This document shows positions 5,605 to 9,045 of a stretch of DNA of 9,045 nt, piece by piece (positions within the stretch are counted from its first letter, which is position 1; each line of letters begins with the position of its first letter). The stretch spans positions 1-9,045 of the forward strand of contig JAITLH010000197.1 of NCBI GenBank assembly GCA_031277995.1. Reading direction: 5' to 3'. The notes beneath the pieces were generated by a model. It was not told the origin of the DNA. It ran no database searches and saw only the letters and a program-made list of their open reading frames with translations. This stretch comes from Deltaproteobacteria bacterium (GTDB lineage: Bacteria; Desulfobacterota; Desulfarculia; Adiutricales; Adiutricaceae). The position numbers and the translations under genes were made by a program.

Positions 5605-6972
5605 TCAGCTATTGGAGAAGAATTGGAAGCCGCTATAAGCTTCGGTATTGTGTTCGGACAAATCAAGCCCCTTAAGTTCGTCTTTGGGCTCGACCCTTAC
5701 GCCAATGGCCGCCTTAATGACGGTAAAGACGATTAGGCCCATTAGAAAAGCCCATAAGTCAACGGCCAAGGCGCCGACGATCTGGACGCCCAAAAGCTTG
5801 AAACCCCCGCCGTAAAAAAGTCCGGCGGCCTCGGATCCGTAAAGGGGTGACGAGAAAAAGCCAACGGCCACGGTTCCGACTATGCCGCAAGTGCCATGGA
5901 CGGAAACGGCGCCAACGGGATCGTCTATTTTTAGTTTTTGATCGATAAAGATGACCGAAAAAACCACGACGACGCCGGAAACGAGGCCTATGATGACCGC
6001 GCCAAAGGGGGTGACGTCGTAGCAGCCGGCCGTGATACCGACCAATCCGGCCAAAACCCCGTTAAAGCTCATCGAGGGATCGGGCTTTCCGGATTTAAGC
6101 CAACTGGTCAGCATGGCCCCCAAAAAGCCGGCGCAGGCGGCCAGGTTGGTATTCGCGGCGATGAAACCAATCGTCCCGTCGGGGATGTTAGTGGAGCCGC
6201 AGTTAAAACCAAACCAAGCGAACCATAAAATGAAAACGCCCAACGCCGCGAAAGACAGGTTGTGGCCGGGAATGGCCCTGGCCACGCCGTCGGAAGTGTA
6301 TTTCCCGATCCTGGGGCCGATGACGATGGCCCCGGCCAGGCCCACGAAACCGCCAACGGAGTGAACCACCGTGGAACCGGCGAAATCAATGAAACCAAGG
6401 TTTCCGATCCATCCGCCAGCGCCGCCGTATAACGAGTTCCAAACCCAGTGGCCGCTAAAGGGATATATGACGGCCGAGGTCAGAACGCTGCTGATGAGAT
6501 AGGCTGAAAACTTGGTTCGACCGGCGATGGCCCCCGAGACGATGGTGGCGGCGGTACCGCAAAACACGCTCTGGAAAAACCAGAAAGTTAAAGACCATTG
6601 GCCTTCGGGCGTGCTTCCGTCTATGCCCGACAAGCAAAACAGGGAGGTCCCAAAAAACCCACCCTTGGTGCTTCCGAACATGATGCCAAAGCCAAAAAGC
6701 AGGAAGATCAAACTGCCGATCATAAAATCGGCGTAGTTCTTCATCAAGATGTTGGCGGCGTTCTTGGCTCGGCTCAAGCCACATTCAACCATGGCGAAAC
6801 CGGGCTGCATGAACATAACCAAAACGCCGCCCAACAAAGTCCACATGATGTTGGCGTTTGATTGCCCATACACTTCGCTTTCCTGGGCCCAGCAAAGCCC
6901 GGGAGTGAGAATCAGAAGCCCCATTAAAAATAAAGACCTCCGAACCAATTTTGGAAATGTCAACCTTAGCAT
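5605..6972 (-). CDS. amt: Ammonium transporter, Amt/MEP/Rh family (455 aa)
   Basis: A trimeric inner-membrane channel that takes up ammonium. Residues about 10-29 form a cleavable signal peptide (core SLFLMGLLILTPGLCWA), followed by about 11 hydrophobic helices. The signature residues are present: FIDFAGSTVVHSVGG (194-208) with Asp196 and the first pore His204, and DDPVGAVSVHGTCG (350-363) with the second pore His359. WFGFNCGS (253-260) matches the family WFGFNxGS. The cytoplasmic tail ends GLDLSEHNTEAYSGFQ, the conserved C-terminus that couples the subunits and meets GlnK. The start is supported by GGAGG (6979-6983), 6 nt before the ATG. It is the first gene of the amt-glnK operon under a sigma-54-type promoter. 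Nothing is missing; I expect it to be functional. Confidence 0.97.
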   Translation of the reverse strand: MLRLTFPKLVRRSLFLMGLLILTPGLCWAQESEVYGQSNANIMWTLLGGVLVMFMQPGFAMVECGLSRAKNAANILMKNYADFMIGSLIFLLFGFGIMFGSTKGGFFGTSLFCLSGIDGSTPEGQWSLTFWFFQSVFCGTAATIVSGAIAGRTKFSAYLISSVLTSAVIYPFSGHWVWNSLYGGAGGWIGNLGFIDFAGSTVVHSVGGFVGLAGAIVIGPRIGKYTSDGVARAIPGHNLSFAALGVFILWFAWFGFNCGSTNIPDGTIGFIAANTNLAACAGFLGAMLTSWLKSGKPDPSMSFNGVLAGLVGITAGCYDVTPFGAVIIGLVSGVVVVFSVIFIDQKLKIDDPVGAVSVHGTCGIVGTVAVGFFSSPLYGSEAAGLFYGGGFKLLGVQIVGALAVDLWAFLMGLIVFTVIKAAIGVRVEPKDELKGLDLSEHNTEAYSGFQFFSNS

Positions 6973-7035
6973 TCTTGACCTCCAGTCAGGTTAAGTTACG
7001 AATAAGCAACTTTTTAAAACCGTTCCAGGTCACTT

Positions 7036-7053
7036 ATGCGATTAACATGCCAA
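7036..7053 (-). promoter_or_regulatory. Sigma-54-type promoter of amt-glnK
   Basis: On the minus strand TTGGCAT-GTTAA-TCGCAT matches TTGGCAC-N5-TTGCW with the invariant GG and GC exactly 10 nt apart. Transcription would start near 7026, giving a leader of about 54 nt. This is the expected control for an amt-glnK operon under NtrC-type activation. Confidence 0.65.
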
Positions 7054-7054
7054 T

Positions 7055-7079
7055 GGCCTAAGCGGTAAGTTTTTAGGCC
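7055..7079. repeat. Inverted repeat GGCCTAA-N11-TTAGGCC next to the sigma-54 promoter
   Basis: Perfect 7-bp arms at 7055-7061 and 7073-7079, directly upstream of the -24 element. It is a candidate regulator site, although sigma-54 activators usually bind further upstream, or it may be an RNA hairpin. Confidence 0.45.
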
Positions 7080-7292
7080 CAAAGTCCATAAAATCGCTCC
7101 ATTGGGAAGGGGCCAAAAAGTCCGGTCAGGACGGGAAATTATCCGCTAACGAATTGAAAGTATTGGCTTAATCTTGGCGGTTCGGGGAGGGGGGCTTTTG
7201 GCCCGAAAGGGTTGGGAGCTTGGGAGGCCCCGGAGAGCTTTAAACCGAATGTGTGCCAATCGGGGAGAAAAATCGACATAAACGTAGAATTT

Positions 7293-7341
7293 ATATTTTT
7301 TCGGCCCGGGCCGGGATCGATATTTTTTCCGCGCCGGCCGG
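7293..7341. repeat. Two 22-bp direct repeats, period 27
   Basis: 7293-7314 and 7320-7341 match at 19 of 22 positions. Each has ATATTTTTTC followed by a GC-only block that is itself nearly palindromic (GGCCCGGGCC; GCCGGCCGG). Confidence 0.7.
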
Positions 7342-7521
7342 TAAAAAGCGTCAAAAAATAAATAACCATGGGATATCGCAGGTGATTATTTTAAGGGCGC
7401 TTGGCCAATCCATTTTTCTCGGGAATTTTTCGCGAGGGAATTTTTTAAAAAACACTAACATGTTGGTTTATTGGGCGGCTGACTTTGGTTAATAAAATAT
7501 TTATTTAAAAATAAAAGAGCT

Positions 7522-7559
7522 AAAAAAAGCCATCAAGCTTTCGCCTGATGGCTTTTTTT
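7522..7559 (-). terminator. Strong intrinsic terminator of the hydrogenase-like receptor gene
   Basis: On the minus strand GCCATCAGGC and GCTTGATGGC pair (one G-U) around a GAAA tetraloop, flanked by A7 and T7. It begins about 30 nt after the receptor stop. On the plus strand the same sequence also forms a terminator, with an A-C mismatch near the loop, so it may act both ways. Confidence 0.9.
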
Positions 7560-7590
7560 AAAGGCTTTTTCGAGGTTTTTTTTGGAGTCG

Positions 7591-9045
7591 TTACTCCAAT
7601 TCCTCTTTAATGGTCGCCGATATGTCTAGGATATCGGTGGAATTGGTGAGGATCTTGTCGAAATGTTGCCTGACCGTCTGGGAGCTCTTGAAGCCATCCT
7701 CGACGTTGGCGATGGTGCTCTCGATCATCTTGCGGGTGTCTATGACCGCGCTGGCGCTCTTGGAGGCCAGGTTTCTGACCTCGTCGGCCACGACCGCGAA
7801 ACCGGCCCCGGCATCGCCGGCCCGGGCGGCCGCGACGGCGGCGTTTAGGGCCAGGATATTGGTCTGAAAGGAGATGTCCTCGATGGACTTTAAAACCGAG
7901 CCGATCTTGGTCGAAAGGCCGTTAATCTCCTCCATCGAAACGGTCATGTTTTTGATGGATTCCTCGGCCGTGACGATCGAGCCGTGGACGTTGGCGGTCA
8001 GATCCAAAATGCTCATGATGTGCTCATGGCCCTTCATCATGCGCTTTAGGGTATAGTGCTGGCAGTTATTGGGATTGTTGATGCCCAAATGGATAGCCAT
8101 GATCATCTTTTCGCAGGCGTGGTAACCGCAGCCGGAGCAGTTGAAGAAATCGTCGTTGTCTTCTTTGCCCAATTGCTTGGCGATGGTTTCCCTTTGGACC
8201 GGGGTCATGACCGAGGACTTGAAATTGGCGCTGTGGTCAACGTAACCGCGGTCGTATAGGTGGGGTTCCCAATACTCGGCCACCAACTCGTTTACGGAGT
8301 TGGTCTTCTTTTTGGGCTTAAACAGGCCAAAAATCTTACGCAGGCCCTTGGGCTTGTCTTCATGCTCTTGCTGGACGTGGTATTTCTTCATGGCCTTGGC
8401 CCTTTGCACCACGTTGTATTCCAGCTCGTCGAAAGTTCTTTCGTGGGTATTGGGGACCCCGGTGCCCCCGTTGCAACCGGCGTCGCAATTTAAGGCGTCA
8501 ATCAAAAGGGGCGCCACCCCGGCCCTGATGGAACGCGACAGCGAGTCCAGATAGGGATAGACGATTTCCGGGCCCTCGATCTTGCGGGTAAAGCCGTAAA
8601 CCCCGGAGTGGTAGCGTTCCAGGGTTTTCATTAAGCCGCCGGGGCTGGAAAAGTTGACCGCCCTTTCCGGCATGGGACCCAGATACGGTTCCTCGGGATA
8701 GGCGGAGAGATCTATGCCGTTTTCGGTGATGTGCGTTAAAAGGCTATTGAAGGTGACGTTGTAATCGCCGTAACCGGTCTCGTCAAACTCGCGGCGCTTG
8801 GCGTAGCAAGGCGACATGACGGCGATTTTGTATTTTTCGTATTCCGGAAAATAAGCCTTGATCATTTTCATGCTATGGAGCATGGGGCTATCGGCCGGGG
8901 CCAAGAACCGTAAGAGTTCCGGGTGATAGATCTCGCAGTAATTGACCACGGCCGGGCAGGGCTGGGCCAAAACGCACGAGGGTTTGCTGTTTTTTATGTA
9001 CTCCCAATAGCTCTTGACGGTCAGCTCGGCCCCAAAGCTCACGTC
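7591..9045 (-). CDS. Sensory-type [FeFe]-hydrogenase-like receptor with methyl-accepting domain (C-terminal 484 residues; N-terminus beyond right edge)
   Basis: The frame is open to the right edge (the first codon is GAC), so the GTG at 9040-9042 is internal. The first ~220 residues are an [FeFe]-hydrogenase large-subunit domain with the H-cluster cysteines in recognisable loops: QPCPA (Cys codon 8956-8958), SPCYAKRREF (8806-8808) and NCDAGCNGG (8485-8487, 8473-8475). The proton-relay Cys before the first ligand (TSCCP in catalytic enzymes) is Pro here. After a Lys-rich linker comes C-x2-C-G-x3-C followed by a distal Cys (8062-8139), the pattern of a PF04060-type 4Fe-4S domain. The end is a methyl-accepting hairpin with the tip at about 7750-7890 and only about 50 residues on each arm. 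I see no membrane segment, so it is a cytoplasmic receptor, probably for H2 or redox state. The missing N-terminus probably carries ferredoxin-like clusters. Strong terminator after the stop. Confidence 0.9.
   Translation of the reverse strand, partial: DVSFGAELTVKSYWEYIKNSKPSCVLAQPCPAVVNYCEIYHPELLRFLAPADSPMLHSMKMIKAYFPEYEKYKIAVMSPCYAKRREFDETGYGDYNVTFNSLLTHITENGIDLSAYPEEPYLGPMPERAVNFSSPGGLMKTLERYHSGVYGFTRKIEGPEIVYPYLDSLSRSIRAGVAPLLIDALNCDAGCNGGTGVPNTHERTFDELEYNVVQRAKAMKKYHVQQEHEDKPKGLRKIFGLFKPKKKTNSVNELVAEYWEPHLYDRGYVDHSANFKSSVMTPVQRETIAKQLGKEDNDDFFNCSGCGYHACEKMIMAIHLGINNPNNCQHYTLKRMMKGHEHIMSILDLTANVHGSIVTAEESIKNMTVSMEEINGLSTKIGSVLKSIEDISFQTNILALNAAVAAARAGDAGAGFAVVADEVRNLASKSASAVIDTRKMIESTIANVEDGFKSSQTVRQHFDKILTNSTDILDISATIKEELE
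8062..8139 (-). other. 4Fe-4S binding motif within the hydrogenase-like receptor
   Basis: The segment runs from the first Cys of CSGCGYHAC to the Cys of NNPNNCQHY. The spacing C-x2-C-x4-C then a distal Cys, with Gly after the second Cys and an AIxxG stretch between, is that of the PF04060 family. It sits between the H-cluster-type domain and the signalling helices, where it could pass a redox signal. Confidence 0.75.

Larger units (their letters stand above)
6973..7590. other. Intergenic spacer between amt and the hydrogenase-like receptor
   Basis: Near amt it holds the sigma-54 promoter and an inverted repeat. The middle (7140-7450) has no credible gene: the frames at 7139-7369 (minus) and 7253-7492 (plus) overlap, lack ribosome-binding sites and owe their composition to a direct repeat. 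GGGAATTTTT occurs twice (7421-7430, 7436-7445). The right end is the receptor gene's terminator. Confidence 0.6.

Noticed and set aside
7253..7492. 79-codon plus-strand frame starting with GTG
   Set aside because: No ribosome-binding site; its IFSARAG/IFSAPAG repeat only reflects the 27-bp DNA repeat, and another frame overlaps on the opposite strand.
9040..9042. GTG as the start of the hydrogenase-like receptor
   Set aside because: The frame stays open to the edge and the residues around it (DVSFGAELTV) are internal to the hydrogenase-like domain.

Overview
The window suggests an anaerobic, motile Gram-negative bacterium. The grounds are a receptor built on an [FeFe]-hydrogenase-like domain, a second transmembrane chemoreceptor, an amt-PII operon with a sigma-54-type promoter, and a large secreted beta-helix protein of the kind found in diderm outer membranes. 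A Desulfobacterota-like or other gut or sediment anaerobe would fit, but no marker here fixes the lineage. About two thirds of the window codes for protein. The rest is four long intergenic stretches, some very AT-rich and some GC-rich with strong strand bias.

Layout. Minus strand 1-943: the N-terminal 314 codons of an exported beta-helix, adhesin-like protein that runs off the left edge. 944-2610: about 1.67 kb with one doubtful 64-codon ORF, a G-rich patch on the plus strand (about 1620-2060), a promoter with a folded leader RNA (2153-2268) and a cluster of AT-rich palindromes (2325-2485). Plus strand 2611-4635: a membrane chemoreceptor with a dCache-type sensor. 4636-4970: GC-rich non-coding DNA ending in a long hairpin terminator. 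Minus strand 4971-5057: tRNA-Leu(CAG) with its own sigma-70-type promoter (5099-5127). Minus strand 5261-6972: amt-glnK, preceded by a sigma-54-type promoter (7036-7053) and followed by a terminator (5149-5188). 6973-7590: a mostly non-coding spacer closed by a strong terminator (7522-7559). Minus strand 7591-9045: the C-terminal 484 residues of a soluble receptor that joins a sensory-type [FeFe]-hydrogenase domain, an Fe-S motif and a very short methyl-accepting signalling domain.

How the genes work together. amt and glnK are a standard pair: the PII trimer is expected to plug the Amt channel according to nitrogen and energy state, and the sigma-54 promoter points to induction by nitrogen limitation. 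The PII has Thr instead of the uridylylated Tyr51 and Val instead of Lys90, so its signalling may depend on effector binding alone. The two chemoreceptors are not adjacent and share no operon, but both would feed a chemotaxis pathway encoded elsewhere: one reads a periplasmic ligand, the other probably H2 or redox state inside the cell. No complete new multi-gene system is visible. The most unusual items are the hydrogenase-receptor fusion, the altered PII, the folded RNA and palindromes ahead of the chemoreceptor, and the sharp change in base composition inside the adhesin gene.
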